From Jejuia sp. UBA6058 (GTDB lineage Bacteria; Bacteroidota; Bacteroidia; Flavobacteriales; Flavobacteriaceae), in assembly GCA_002428965.1 (NCBI GenBank), contig DIYI01000001.1, positions 124,001-188,000 of the forward strand: a DNA stretch of 64,000 nt, read 5' to 3'. This document shows, in pieces, positions 50,122 to 58,960 of this stretch. Position numbers and translations under genes: made by a program. The notes under the pieces were generated by a model. It had not been told where the DNA came from. It was given only the letters and a program-made list of their open reading frames with translations, and searched no databases. Every line of letters starts with the position of its first letter. The first letter of the stretch is position 1.

Positions 50122-50670
50122 AAGGAACAGGGATATTTTATAAAACAAAAATCCAGAAAAGGCACCAAAAGTCAATCCGCAAACAATATCTAAAGGATAG
50201 TGTACGCCTAAGTAAATTCTACTGTATGCTACGATCAAGCTTACAATTATTAAAACATAAATTAGTTTTTTATAGTATGGTTTTAATAATAAACCACCAA
50301 AAATGGCGACAGCCATAGAGTTTGAAGAGTGTCCTGAGAAAAAGCCATACTTGCCACAACGCACTGCTACGTAACGCATCTGATCAAAAATATCGGCGTT
50401 ACCGCAAGGTCTCGCCCTTTGAAAACCACGTTTAAAAACGTTAGTGATTTGATCTGTAAAGGTTATCATCAAAGCTGCGGTTATCATCAATATAAGTGTG
50501 CTTTTCCAGCCAAATTGCTTTTGAAATAGAAATAATAAAATCACTCCTAAAATTGGACCAAAAATGTATTTATTGGTGATAGCCCGCCATAATCCGTCCC
50601 AAGATTCTGAACCAAGATTATTCAGATATAAAAAAAGTTCGGTATCATATTCTAATAGCTGTTCTATCAT
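50098..50670 (-). CDS. PAP2-family membrane phosphatase
   Basis: The 190-residue protein has five to six hydrophobic spans and the three-part phosphatase motif: KRGFQRARPCG (K-x6-RP), FFSGHSSNSMAV (SGH) and SRIYLGVHYPLDI (SR-x5-H-x3-D). These are the lipid phosphatase/undecaprenyl pyrophosphatase-like residues, facing the periplasm. Possible substrates are lipid phosphates or undecaprenyl pyrophosphate. It is in line with the small acidic gene and the MATE gene upstream (9- and short overlaps), so they may be co-transcribed. Confidence 0.93.
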   Translation of the reverse strand: MIEQLLEYDTELFLYLNNLGSESWDGLWRAITNKYIFGPILGVILLFLFQKQFGWKSTLILMITAALMITFTDQITNVFKRGFQRARPCGNADIFDQMRYVAVRCGKYGFFSGHSSNSMAVAIFGGLLLKPYYKKLIYVLIIVSLIVAYSRIYLGVHYPLDIVCGLTFGAFSGFLFYKISLFLLNRFVKT

Positions 50671-50679
50671 AAACTAAGC

Positions 50680-50907
50680 TTAGTCTTCGTATTTTGCAAT
50701 TTCCGCATCATAAAATTCAGTAGCCAGCTTAATAGCATTTTCAGTTTCTGACGCTAATTCCTTTTGATCTTCAGCATCAAAATCTTCAAACCATTCAACT
50801 TCATCATTTTCAAGATTAATAATAAATCGTGGAAATTCGGTATGTATTACAAAGATGGCATTTGGGAAGTCTGTATTATCACCTAATATGAATTTAGGAA
50901 GCGTCAT
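50680..50907 (-). CDS. Small acidic conserved protein of unknown function
   Basis: The 75-residue protein (MTLPKFILGDNTDFPNAIFV, then FPRFIINLENDEVEWFEDFD) is very acidic, without signal peptide or cysteines. Its C-terminal half is one helix (ELASETENAIKLATEFYDAE). I know similar small proteins only as hypothetical flavobacterial ones. The coding case is good: the ATG overlaps the MATE stop (ATGA), and it is nine bases before the PAP2 gene. Confidence 0.75.
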   Translation of the reverse strand: MTLPKFILGDNTDFPNAIFVIHTEFPRFIINLENDEVEWFEDFDAEDQKELASETENAIKLATEFYDAEIAKYED

Positions 50908-52292
50908 AGGTTTTCTTTTGATGATGACAAAATAAGTTTTTTAGTTAAATAATTAAATCGAATATACAATAAAATCGCAGCAGTGGTTAATCCTGCCAAA
51001 AGTCCCATCCAAATACCTGTACTTCCATAAGACTCAGCTTTTCCAAGGAACCAGCATACGGGAAAACCAACAATCCAATAGGCAATAAAAACTAATACCA
51101 TTGGTATTTTAACATCCTGTAAGCCCCTTAAGGCACCTAGAACTATAACCTGAATACTGTCGCTTATTTGAAATACCGCAGCTACTAACAATAGTTTTGA
51201 TGCAATTTCAAGAACCTCACGATTATCAATAGCATTTTCTACATCATTATAATCTAAGTACAATTTTGGTAATTGATTATGGAAGATTAAAAACAGAATT
51301 GCAAAACCTACAGCCAAAATAAATCCGAAAAGAAAGATGGAAAATGCAATTCTTCGTAATTCAAAATATTGCTTAAGCCCTTTTTGATTGCCCACTCGTA
51401 TCATGGCGGCCACATTTAAACCCATGGCTACCATAAAGGTCATAGACGCTAAATTTAAAGCAATTTGATTCGCGGCCTGTGGATTCTTTCCTAAAAGTCC
51501 ACTTAACCAAATGGCGGCAGTAAAAATGGCTACCTCAAAAAACATTTGCATTGCACTAGGAACCCCTAAATTAAATACTTTTTGAACCATTAATTTATCT
51601 AGTACAAAAAACTTAATCTTGGAAACATAGTTTTTCGAAGCTTCATTTCGTTTCAATAAAAACCACAAATACCCAACCATTACAATTCTTGAAGCTAAAG
51701 TACCATAAGCGGCGCCAACTATTCCTAATTCGGGCATACCGAACTTGCCGAAAATTAAAACATAGTTCAATCCAATATTAACAATATTGGCAATTAAGGT
51801 AGCGTACATAGGGTATTTTGTCATAGATAACCCATCGCTAAATTGCTTAAATCCTTGAAAAATTATTAAAGGCACAAGCGATATAGCGACAAGATCTAGG
51901 TAAGGAAGAGCCAATTCGACCACCTCTTCGGGTTGTTTCATAAAGTATAGTAGCGGTTTTGAAAAATAAACACCTAAAAACAGTGCTACACCTAAAACCG
52001 TACATAAAAATAATCCATGTTTAAAATAGGATTTCCCAATTTGGAAGTTTTTCTCTGCGTCTGCTTCAGCAATTAAAGGTGTTATTGCTGTCGAAAATCC
52101 GATTCCGAGAGACATGGCAATAAACATAAAACTATTGCCTAAAGACACTGCTGCAAGTTCTGCGGTGCCTAATTGCCCTACCATAATATTATCAACAAAA
52201 GCTACAAACGTATGTCCTAGCATCCCTAACATAACGGGAGAGGCTAGTTGCCAGTTGTATTTAAACTCTTTTGTGTAACTTTGTAATTGCAT
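50904..52292 (-). CDS. MATE-family efflux transporter
   Basis: The frame is open to 52469, but the ATG at 52292 (MQLQSYTKEFKYNWQLASPV) gives the usual N-terminus of flavobacterial MATE proteins; the protein then has 462 residues and twelve spans. Two related halves are visible: MLGMLGHTFVAFVDNIMVGQLG and GVPSAMQMFFEVAIFTAAIW, each with the conserved residues of NorM-like Na+/H+-drug antiporters. It exports cationic compounds across the inner membrane. The -7 box TATTTTTG ends four bases before the ATG, implying a leaderless transcript. It is followed by the small acidic gene and PAP2. Confidence 0.92.
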   Translation of the reverse strand: MQLQSYTKEFKYNWQLASPVMLGMLGHTFVAFVDNIMVGQLGTAELAAVSLGNSFMFIAMSLGIGFSTAITPLIAEADAEKNFQIGKSYFKHGLFLCTVLGVALFLGVYFSKPLLYFMKQPEEVVELALPYLDLVAISLVPLIIFQGFKQFSDGLSMTKYPMYATLIANIVNIGLNYVLIFGKFGMPELGIVGAAYGTLASRIVMVGYLWFLLKRNEASKNYVSKIKFFVLDKLMVQKVFNLGVPSAMQMFFEVAIFTAAIWLSGLLGKNPQAANQIALNLASMTFMVAMGLNVAAMIRVGNQKGLKQYFELRRIAFSIFLFGFILAVGFAILFLIFHNQLPKLYLDYNDVENAIDNREVLEIASKLLLVAAVFQISDSIQVIVLGALRGLQDVKIPMVLVFIAYWIVGFPVCWFLGKAESYGSTGIWMGLLAGLTTAAILLYIRFNYLTKKLILSSSKENL

Positions 52293-52296
52293 GAGG

Positions 52297-52304
52297 CAAA
52301 AATA
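52297..52304 (-). promoter_or_regulatory. -7 box TATTTTTG four bases before the MATE start codon
   Basis: On the minus strand the box is followed by CCTC and ATG. This is the same geometry as at 22876 and 62879. Confidence 0.55.
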
Positions 52305-52531
52305 AATGATATTAATTTGGACGGAGCCCGATAAGAAATTTGTTTTTGATGTTATGTTATTATTAACAAATGTTAATAAATAATTTATTTTTTTGACTTT
52401 AACTATGGAGTGTTTTAGTAAATTCGCACAGATTTGAAGTAATACTCTCAACAAGACATTATAGCACAAAGAAACATTTGTTTTTATTTTTAAAGGGATT
52501 AAAAATTAAAAGATTATAAGTTTCTAGGTAG

Positions 52532-52560
52532 AAAAGGGAAAACTAGTTTTTCCTTTTTTT
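52532..52560. terminator. Terminator of the rhodanese gene
   Basis: AAAAGGGAAAAC pairs with GTTTTTCCTTTT (one G-T pair) around TA. The T-run is present on both strands; it lies directly after the rhodanese stop on the minus strand. Confidence 0.75.
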
Positions 52561-52562
52561 AT

Positions 52563-52874
52563 TTAAAGAAGTCTTTTCAAATCGGCTATACCGCCACCGT
52601 TTAATGCCTCGATATCATAAAACTTTAAAAGTCTAGTGGCTTTTTCAGATCTTACTCCACTTTTACAATGCACAACAAAAGGTTTGTTCATTTTTGTCAG
52701 AGCTTCAATATTGTCTTTTAAATCACTTAACGGAATGTGAATTGCACTTTGAATATGAGCTTCTTTCCATTCTCTGGTGGTTCTTACATCTAAAATGATG
52801 GCGTCACGATTGAGAAAGTCTTTTATTCTTCGCGAGTTCTTTCTAAAAATAAAACCAAAAATGCCCATTACCAT
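52563..52874 (-). CDS. Single-domain rhodanese-like protein
   Basis: The 103-residue protein is one rhodanese domain: AIILDVRTTREWKEAHIQSA, HIPLSDL and VVHCKSGVRSEKATRLL, with the catalytic cysteine in the CKSGVRS loop. The six-residue loop starting with that cysteine fits sulfurtransferases. A short hydrophobic start (MVMGIFGFIFRKN) may be a membrane association patch; a second ATG is at codon 3. Its partner is unknown. It is monocistronic with its own terminator. Confidence 0.92.
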   Translation of the reverse strand: MVMGIFGFIFRKNSRRIKDFLNRDAIILDVRTTREWKEAHIQSAIHIPLSDLKDNIEALTKMNKPFVVHCKSGVRSEKATRLLKFYDIEALNGGGIADLKRLL

Positions 52875-53027
52875 TTAGTTTGTCTTGTGTTACACATTAT
52901 TAAGTTCTCTTATTCACCTGAAAATATGTACCTATAAAGTTAAGTAAAAATTATACGTTTTGTAACAGATTTATCACCTTATCGCGATAAATTTTTATGT
53001 ATCTTCAACGCAATAAATAAATTTAAT

Positions 53028-53777
53028 ATGAAGCCTTATGTAACATTAAAGGTTGAGAATGCCATAGGTTTTATTGAGTTTTTTCATCCAAATAAAAATT
53101 CGATGCCCAGTAATGTGCTGTCGGATTTGGCAAGTGTTATTAATACAGCTACAGAAAATGAGACCATAAAAATTATTGTCCTGAAGAGCGGCGGTGAAAG
53201 AACATTTTGCGCAGGCGCAAGTTTTAACGAACTTATTGCTATTGAAGATGAGAAAACGGGTAAGGCATTTTTCTCTGGTTTTGCCAATGTTATAAATGCG
53301 ATGCGCCGGTGCCCCAAATTAATATTAGGTCGAGTACAAGGAAAAGCAGTTGGTGGTGGTGTTGGTTTAGCTGCGGCTACAGATTTTTGTTTGGCTTCTA
53401 AATATGCCGCCATTCGTTTAAGCGAATTGAGTATAGGTATTGGACCTTTTGTGATTGAACCTGCTGTATCTAGAAAAATAGGGAAAATGGCCATGTCTCA
53501 AATGACAATTGATGCGGAAACATTTTTTACTGCAGAATGGGCGAAAGAAAGAGGTCTTTATGCGGATGTTTATGAGTCTACTGAAGAACTTGACGCTGCG
53601 GTTAAGTCTTTAGCCGAAAAACTAGCGAGTTATAATCCTGAAGCTCTTGCTGAAATGAAGAAAGTAATTTGGGAAGGAACAGAAGATTGGGATGTGCTTT
53701 TGAATGAACGTGCTGAAATAAGTGGTCGACTTGTTTTAAGTGAGTTTACTAAAAAAACATTGAAGCGTTTTAGATGA
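53028..53777 (+). CDS. Enoyl-CoA hydratase/isomerase-family protein
   Basis: The 249-residue crotonase-fold protein has TFCAGASFNELIAIEDEK (oxyanion-loop region) and GRVQGKAVGGGVGLAAATDFCLAS (quoted in part; the second oxyanion glycine motif). The first catalytic glutamate position is SELSIGIGPF, in line with hydratases that keep one acid. Phenylacetate or fatty-acid beta-oxidation is possible; the exact reaction cannot be told. The gene stands alone; its stop region overlaps the convergent hydroxylase gene by eight bases. Confidence 0.88.
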   Translation: MKPYVTLKVENAIGFIEFFHPNKNSMPSNVLSDLASVINTATENETIKIIVLKSGGERTFCAGASFNELIAIEDEKTGKAFFSGFANVINAMRRCPKLILGRVQGKAVGGGVGLAAATDFCLASKYAAIRLSELSIGIGPFVIEPAVSRKIGKMAMSQMTIDAETFFTAEWAKERGLYADVYESTEELDAAVKSLAEKLASYNPEALAEMKKVIWEGTEDWDVLLNERAEISGRLVLSEFTKKTLKRFR

Positions 53778-55539
53778 ATTGAGTGTCAATTTTCGATTTG
53801 TTTACAATTTTCAATCCATCATCAATTAAATGACCAAATTCTGGTTTATTCCTTTTAATATGTTCCAAATGGTTCAAAGTTTTTTGAGCTAATTGCATTT
53901 CATTATCCAACTGCGCTAGCTCGTATATTTCAATAGGTAATAACCAATCGTTTGGATGATCTTCAATAAGTGCCTCTAAAACTTTTGTTCTCGAAATGGT
54001 TTTATTATTACCTTCTCTATAATCGCGTATTTGTTGATATAATTCTTCTAGAGCTAAACGTTCTTTAGATTTTTTAAATTGAATAGTTTGGGTGGTAGGT
54101 ATGTGGGTAATCAAGTCAAAACTGTTCAAATCTGCAGGTCCAGAAAATGCAGAAACAATATCTTTTCCTACCGCCATATCATAAATACCCCATTCGGGCT
54201 TAAAGAGTAAAGTGTTTTGATATTTAACCGTGCAATTTTTGAAGCTGATTAAAATTATTTTTCCTTGAAGGTTCCTTTTGCCAGTAATAATTTCTCCTGA
54301 TACTGTTAAACCACCTTCAAACTCCAGAGATACATTTTTCTCTTCGTAAATATCATAAGCTGCTAAATCTCGCGGACTCATATCTTCAATAGCAATATTT
54401 ATGCCCTTCAATTTTCCGATAGGCGCACCAAAACCGTTACCATGCGTTTTTACACCATGCCCAACAAGCTCTTTTTCACGATAGGCCAATGCTGTTTCGC
54501 CTGATGTTTGAATATAGATGGGTTTGCCATCATGTTCTAGTACTTTAGTGAATATGCCAGAAATCTGTAAACCAGTACTTAATTCTATAGAACCCAAAGC
54601 TTTAGAATTAATTAATTTTTTAACCCCTGAAAGGCCACCAAGGCGGAGTGCCATAGTATTTGCAAATTCCTCAAGAATTAAACTTAAATGTGCAAAATCT
54701 GGTGTCACAAAAAGTTGAGGTTGAGGTTTTGTAATATCAAAGTTTTTAAATGTTGCATCTATAGAATAAGGTGTTTTTTTAACCTCATTTGTCATACACC
54801 AAGCGCTTTCGCCAATAGAAGACAACAATCCTGCTCCATAAATTTTTGGTTGCTCAACAGTACCAATAAGACCATATTCGACAGTCCACCAATGCAGATT
54901 CCTAATTAAAGCCATTTCACTTGGCGCACCCATGTTATTTTGCAGATCTTCTACTTTTTGCTCTGCAATTTCTATTTCCTCTTGTGTGGAATTTGGGGCT
55001 TCCTTAATAATGGAAAGATGCCGTACGGCCTCATATAATTCATAATCTTGAGCGGAAGAAATAGCTTTACTGCCAATCTCCCCAAAGCGTCTTAAATATT
55101 CCGCATATTCAGGATTTGCTATAATAGGGGCGTGTCCTGCACCCTCATGAATAATATCTGGAGCTGGTGTGTACTCAATATGCTCTAATTGTCTAATATC
55201 ACTAGCAATCACTAAAACATTATAAGCCTGAAATTCCATAAAGGCATTAGGTGGGATAAAACCATCTACTGCAACAGCTGCCCAACCTATATCTTTTAAA
55301 ATACGATTCATACCATACATGTTGGGAATACTATCAATTGAAATTCCTGTTTGTTTGAGGCCTTCCAGATAAGAATTATGAGCAACTTTACTCAAAAAAT
55401 CAACATTTTTACGCATTACGTAGCGCCACACCGCCTGGTCTATGGCTGAATATTCATCATAATTTTGAGGTTTGATGAACTGTTTTAAATGGTTTGGTAA
55501 TTTTTTTAGTATGTTATTTGATTCTAAAATATTCGACAT
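53770..55539 (-). CDS. Aromatic amino acid hydroxylase (phenylalanine 4-monooxygenase-like)
   Basis: The non-haem iron site is visible: DIIHEGAGHAPII gives H131 and H136, and WWTVEYGLIGT gives E221; YGAGLLSSIGES follows as in all pterin-dependent hydroxylases. The enzyme should hydroxylate phenylalanine (or tyrosine/tryptophan) using tetrahydropterin. At 589 residues it is twice the length of bacterial PhhA: a C-terminal part of about 270 residues, beta-rich then helical (from about 320 on), is unrelated to the catalytic domain and is typical of the Bacteroidota form. No regulatory ACT domain is seen. Its 3' end overlaps the crotonase gene by eight bases. Confidence 0.92.
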   Translation of the reverse strand: MSNILESNNILKKLPNHLKQFIKPQNYDEYSAIDQAVWRYVMRKNVDFLSKVAHNSYLEGLKQTGISIDSIPNMYGMNRILKDIGWAAVAVDGFIPPNAFMEFQAYNVLVIASDIRQLEHIEYTPAPDIIHEGAGHAPIIANPEYAEYLRRFGEIGSKAISSAQDYELYEAVRHLSIIKEAPNSTQEEIEIAEQKVEDLQNNMGAPSEMALIRNLHWWTVEYGLIGTVEQPKIYGAGLLSSIGESAWCMTNEVKKTPYSIDATFKNFDITKPQPQLFVTPDFAHLSLILEEFANTMALRLGGLSGVKKLINSKALGSIELSTGLQISGIFTKVLEHDGKPIYIQTSGETALAYREKELVGHGVKTHGNGFGAPIGKLKGINIAIEDMSPRDLAAYDIYEEKNVSLEFEGGLTVSGEIITGKRNLQGKIILISFKNCTVKYQNTLLFKPEWGIYDMAVGKDIVSAFSGPADLNSFDLITHIPTTQTIQFKKSKERLALEELYQQIRDYREGNNKTISRTKVLEALIEDHPNDWLLPIEIYELAQLDNEMQLAQKTLNHLEHIKRNKPEFGHLIDDGLKIVNKSKIDTQFI

Positions 55540-55691
55540 CTATAAATTATTAAGTAAAAAACTATATAAAAATACGAATAATTCAAATTATTTGTAAATA
55601 TTTAAATTTTGTTCAATTTTGATAGAAATCACTGTATTCTATAGCTTAGTAAGATTTCATATATTTAAATCAAAATTATAATAGTTAATTA

Positions 55692-56795
55692 ATGTATACC
55701 AGACGGATTTTTCCAGTAAGAGGAGTGATACGGTGGACCAGAAGACATATTTTCTTGTTCCTAGTTTTGGCGTTAATTCCAGTAATTCTTTTTGATATAG
55801 TAGGTTTAAAATGGTTGCATGTACCTTGGTTACCTTTAGGTGCATTAGCAACTGCTGTGGCTTTTATTGTTGGTTTTAAAAACAATGCATCTTACGATAG
55901 ATTGTGGGAAGCTCGAAAGATTTATGGAGGTATTGTTAATACGTCCCGCTCTTGGACAATAATGGTAAAAGATTTCATCAATAACGATCATGCTAAATTA
56001 AAACGATCTGATAATGAATTAAAAACTATTATTAGAGAAATGGTGCATAGGCATGTTGCTTGGTTAACTGCTTTACGTTATCAATTGCGAAAGGATAAAC
56101 CTTGGGAGATGCATCTAAAGAGCAGAAAGTCTAATAAAGAGTTTAGGGCAAATAATTATAGGGTTTGTGAGGATGTTGAGCCAATTGAAGAAGTAATAAC
56201 CCCATATATCTCTGAGGAAGAATTTGATGAAATATTTGCCAAAGGTAATCAAGCTTCTCAATTATTGGGTATACAATCAAGACGCTTAAAGGAATTGATG
56301 CAAGAAGGTTTAATTGAGGATTTTAGACATATGGAAATGGCTAATTTACTGGTAGAGTTTTATACGTTACAAGGCAAGTGCGAGCGCATTAAAAATTTTC
56401 CTTACCCCAGGCAATTTGCTACACTTAACTATCTATTTGTGTGGATTTTTATCATTCTATTGCCTTTTGGAATTATGGAAGGGTTTGAGACTATTGGAGA
56501 TCATATATTGGAGGATTTGCTAGTACATGAGTCAAGGACTTCTTGGGGGCACTTAACTCAAGAATTTATAGCAAAACACTTTGTTTGGTTTTCTATACCG
56601 TTTAGTGCTTTAATTTCCTGGGTATTCCATACGATGGAGGCTATAGGTGAAAATACTGAAAATCCTTTTGAGGGTGGTCCCAATGATATACCAATTACCG
56701 ATATGAGTAGAGGTATAGAAATTGATATCCGTCAACTTATAGATGATGAAGATATTCCGAAGCCCTACGTTTGGAAAAATGACATTGTGATGTAG
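55692..56795 (+). CDS. Bestrophin-family ion channel (UPF0187)
   Basis: The 367-residue protein has spans near 20-40, 43-62, 250-275 and 300-320, and the family motifs FIVGFKNNASYDRLWEARKI (56-75; quoted as is) and WTIMVKDFI. The C-terminal EGGPNDIPITDMSRGIEIDI is the conserved end of prokaryotic bestrophins. Bacterial members form pentameric cation or anion channels. It is monocistronic, divergent from the hydroxylase gene, and closed by a terminator. Confidence 0.93.
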   Translation: MYTRRIFPVRGVIRWTRRHIFLFLVLALIPVILFDIVGLKWLHVPWLPLGALATAVAFIVGFKNNASYDRLWEARKIYGGIVNTSRSWTIMVKDFINNDHAKLKRSDNELKTIIREMVHRHVAWLTALRYQLRKDKPWEMHLKSRKSNKEFRANNYRVCEDVEPIEEVITPYISEEEFDEIFAKGNQASQLLGIQSRRLKELMQEGLIEDFRHMEMANLLVEFYTLQGKCERIKNFPYPRQFATLNYLFVWIFIILLPFGIMEGFETIGDHILEDLLVHESRTSWGHLTQEFIAKHFVWFSIPFSALISWVFHTMEAIGENTENPFEGGPNDIPITDMSRGIEIDIRQLIDDEDIPKPYVWKNDIVM

Positions 56796-56796
56796 T

Positions 56797-56827
56797 AAAA
56801 AAAGCAACCTTTAAAGGCTGCTTTTTT
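56797..56827. terminator. Bidirectional terminator after the bestrophin gene
   Basis: AAAAAAGC..CCTTT pairs with AAAGG..GCTTTTTT (two mismatched bases mid-stem). It serves the convergent DUF4136 gene as well. Confidence 0.82.
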
Positions 56828-56830
56828 ATG

Positions 56831-57412
56831 TTATTTCTTTTCGGCACTAGGAGGGTATTGTTCCATAATTTTACTAACAAATTCCTTGATACGTTCTTCT
56901 TTCTTTTCAATATTTTTTGTTAAAAATCCTGTGCCCATTCCCTGCCAAACTAGTTCTTTTTCCTTTGCATTAATAAGATCAACAAAAAGCACGCCTTCAG
57001 TATTGGTGGACACCATTGGCTGATTCCAACCCCAGCCCCATCCTGGACCAAGGCCCCAGCCTCCCCAGCCCCAAGGACCCCATCCGCCCCAACCCCAGGC
57101 ACCCATGCCCCAGGCGTTGTTGTAAACGTCAACACGTTGGTTAGACTTTGTGAAAATACTTATCAATATATCTGGATTTTCAGATTTTGTAAAACCCTTA
57201 GCCAGAAGTTCTGCTTCTATTGCACGCAAAATTCTACGTTTATCAATATCATTTATTTCGGCTTTATCAATTCCGGTTTTAAAAAAGGCAAAAGTTTTAA
57301 ACGAGTTAAAATCTGCTTTTTTATCATAATCTGTAGATACTCTTACAGAGGAACAAGATGTTACAACAATTAGTAGAGCAATAAGCGAAAAGGTTTTTAA
57401 AACTGTTTTCAT
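56831..57412 (-). CDS. DUF4136 lipoprotein with Gly/Trp-rich insert
   Basis: The 193-residue protein has a lipoprotein signal peptide (ALLIVVTSCSS). The DUF4136 fold is visible in the flanks: FNSFKTFAFFK, RILRAIEAELLAKGF, NPDILISIFTK and GVLFVDLINAKEKELVWQG. Between them, residues about 100-133 are made almost only of glycine and tryptophan with a few prolines (WGWGGWGPWGWGGWG in part), an insert seen in other DUF4136 proteins of flavobacteria. The acidic residues after the signal are absent, so it is probably periplasmic. Function is unknown. Confidence 0.88.
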   Translation of the reverse strand: MKTVLKTFSLIALLIVVTSCSSVRVSTDYDKKADFNSFKTFAFFKTGIDKAEINDIDKRRILRAIEAELLAKGFTKSENPDILISIFTKSNQRVDVYNNAWGMGAWGWGGWGPWGWGGWGLGPGWGWGWNQPMVSTNTEGVLFVDLINAKEKELVWQGMGTGFLTKNIEKKEERIKEFVSKIMEQYPPSAEKK

Positions 57413-57499
57413 AGCAAGGAAATTTATTATTGTGATTATTAAATGATATGGTCTGTTTTATTTCTTTTAAGCATCAATAATCATACCATATTCAGCAAG

Positions 57500-57664
57500 T
57501 TAGCGTTGAATAGAGTTTCTTTTTTTATCATAACCATAAGGGCAATGTCTACAGCCACTTTCACAACAATATCCTCTTTTTAAATGGTATTGCTCTGTAA
57601 AACAACGATAACCTTCGGGTGTTAAGTAGTAATCTCCTTCTTCAATGGGGATAATCTTCTTCAT
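57500..57664 (-). CDS. DUF5522 small cysteine-rich protein
   Basis: This 54-residue gene is short but convincing. It reads MKKIIPIEEGDYYLTPEGYR, then CFTEQYHLKRGYCCESGCRH, CPYGYDKKRN. The motif HLKRGYCCESGCRHCPYG matches DUF5522, a tiny family with four to five cysteines (C33, C34, C38, C41) that could bind a metal or cluster. A -7 box (TATCTTTG, 57672-57679) ends seven bases before its ATG. It is divergent from the HExxH gene. The function is not known. Confidence 0.88.
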   Translation of the reverse strand: MKKIIPIEEGDYYLTPEGYRCFTEQYHLKRGYCCESGCRHCPYGYDKKRNSIQR

Positions 57665-57671
57665 AGTTTTA

Positions 57672-57679
57672 CAAAGATA
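57672..57679 (-). promoter_or_regulatory. -7 box TATCTTTG of the DUF5522 gene
   Basis: The box is on the minus strand, seven bases from the ATG, so the leader is at most one to two bases long. Confidence 0.55.
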
Positions 57680-57716
57680 ACGTAAATTGGATTGATTTTT
57701 GAAGTAGCTATATTAT

Positions 57717-58049
57717 ATGATTCTAATCTCAAAATACTTGGTACCAAAAGGTTATCGAGGTATAACTTTATATCCCTTTATTGTTTTGCGCAATTCAAAT
57801 TTAATTGGGAACCAAGTGCTTCTGAATCATGAAAATATACATTTAAAACAGCAACTGGAGTTATTGATATTGCCATTCTATGTCTGGTATAGTTTTGAAT
57901 TTTTAGTAAGGTTTGTTCAATTTAAAAGTTGGGGTAAGGCATATCGAAATATATCTTTTGAGAGAGAAGCTTATCATAAAGAGTACGATCTTGATTATCT
58001 AAATAATAGAAAATTATGGAGCTTTTTAAAGTATCTTCGCCTTAAGTGA
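57717..58049 (+). CDS. Tiny HExxH-motif protein, possible minimal metallopeptidase
   Basis: The 110-residue protein carries VLLNHENIHLKQQLELL; HENIH (38-42) is a zinc-type HExxH motif, followed by a hydrophobic helix (LLILPFYVWYSFEFLVRF) and FEREAYHKE (81-89), whose glutamates could be a third ligand as in gluzincins. The sequence around HExxH recalls BlaR1/M56 metallopeptidases, but the protein is far shorter. Its ATG follows a TTG-N19-TATATTAT weak promoter, and its stop overlaps the next gene's GTG (GTGA), which makes them coupled. I do not recognise a named family. Confidence 0.7.
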   Translation: MILISKYLVPKGYRGITLYPFIVLRNSNLIGNQVLLNHENIHLKQQLELLILPFYVWYSFEFLVRFVQFKSWGKAYRNISFEREAYHKEYDLDYLNNRKLWSFLKYLRLK

Positions 58050-58960
58050 ATTTTGATTTCGAACATACCGTAAATCAGAAAATTAAGATTTCTGAAGATG
58101 CCAAAGTGAGTCTTTTTTTAAAAAGAGAAGATCAATTGCACGCCTTCGTTTCTGGAAATAAATACCGAAAATTAAAATATAATTTGTTGGAGGCGGATAA
58201 ACATGGCAAGAAAACAATATTGACCTTTGGTGGTGCATATTCAAATCATATTGCGGCCGTAGCTTCTGCAGGCAATATTCTTGGATTTAATACTATTGGG
58301 ATAATAAGAGGTGAAGAGTTAGTATCAGGGGTCAATAACAATCCAACCTTGCATTTTGCAAAGGAAAATGGAATGCAATTTAAATTTGTAACCAGAAGTG
58401 CTTACCGCAATAAAACCGATCTAGCTTTTATTAATAATTTAAAAGAAGAGTTTGGTGACTTTCATTTGGTTCCAGAGGGTGGTACTAATGCGTTGGCTGT
58501 AAAGGGTTGTGAGGAGATTTTACGAGCATCGGATAATGTGTTTGATTTTATATGTTGCCCTATTGGTACTGGAGGTACTATTTCTGGGCTTATCAATGCG
58601 TCTGTGTCTTCTCAAAAAGTTTTAGGGTTTCCCGCTTTAAAAGGTTCGTTTTTACATAAAGATATTAGTAGATTTGTATCAAGAACCAATTGGGAGTTGA
58701 TTGAGAATTATCATTTTGGGGGATATGCTAAGGTTGATGAAAATTTGATCAATTTTATTAATAAGTTTAAGTCAAAAACTAAGGTGTTGATTGATCCTAT
58801 TTACACGGGTAAAATGTTGTATGGTATTTATGATTTAATTGATAAAAACTATTTCCCTGAAGGTTCAAAAATTTTGGCTATTCATACGGGAGGGTTACAA
58901 GGAATTATAGGTATGAACATGCACTTAAAAAATAAAAATATGCCCTTAATACAGATGTAA
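58046..58960 (+). CDS. PLP-dependent 1-aminocyclopropane-1-carboxylate deaminase/D-cysteine desulfhydrase family
   Basis: The start is GTG at 58046, overlapping the previous stop (GTGA). The 304-residue protein has the fold-type II motif KREDQLHAFVSGNKYRKLKY, with the PLP lysine in SGNKYRK and then TFGGAYSNHIAAVASAG (substrate loop) and CPIGTGGTISGLI (phosphate loop). The family covers ACC deaminases and D-cysteine desulfhydrases; the residues that split them are not decisive here, and many bacteroidete members are D-cysteine desulfhydrase-like. It lies between the HExxH gene and the glucosaminidase gene, with a one-base overlap to the latter (TAATG). Confidence 0.9.
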   Translation: MNFDFEHTVNQKIKISEDAKVSLFLKREDQLHAFVSGNKYRKLKYNLLEADKHGKKTILTFGGAYSNHIAAVASAGNILGFNTIGIIRGEELVSGVNNNPTLHFAKENGMQFKFVTRSAYRNKTDLAFINNLKEEFGDFHLVPEGGTNALAVKGCEEILRASDNVFDFICCPIGTGGTISGLINASVSSQKVLGFPALKGSFLHKDISRFVSRTNWELIENYHFGGYAKVDENLINFINKFKSKTKVLIDPIYTGKMLYGIYDLIDKNYFPEGSKILAIHTGGLQGIIGMNMHLKNKNMPLIQM

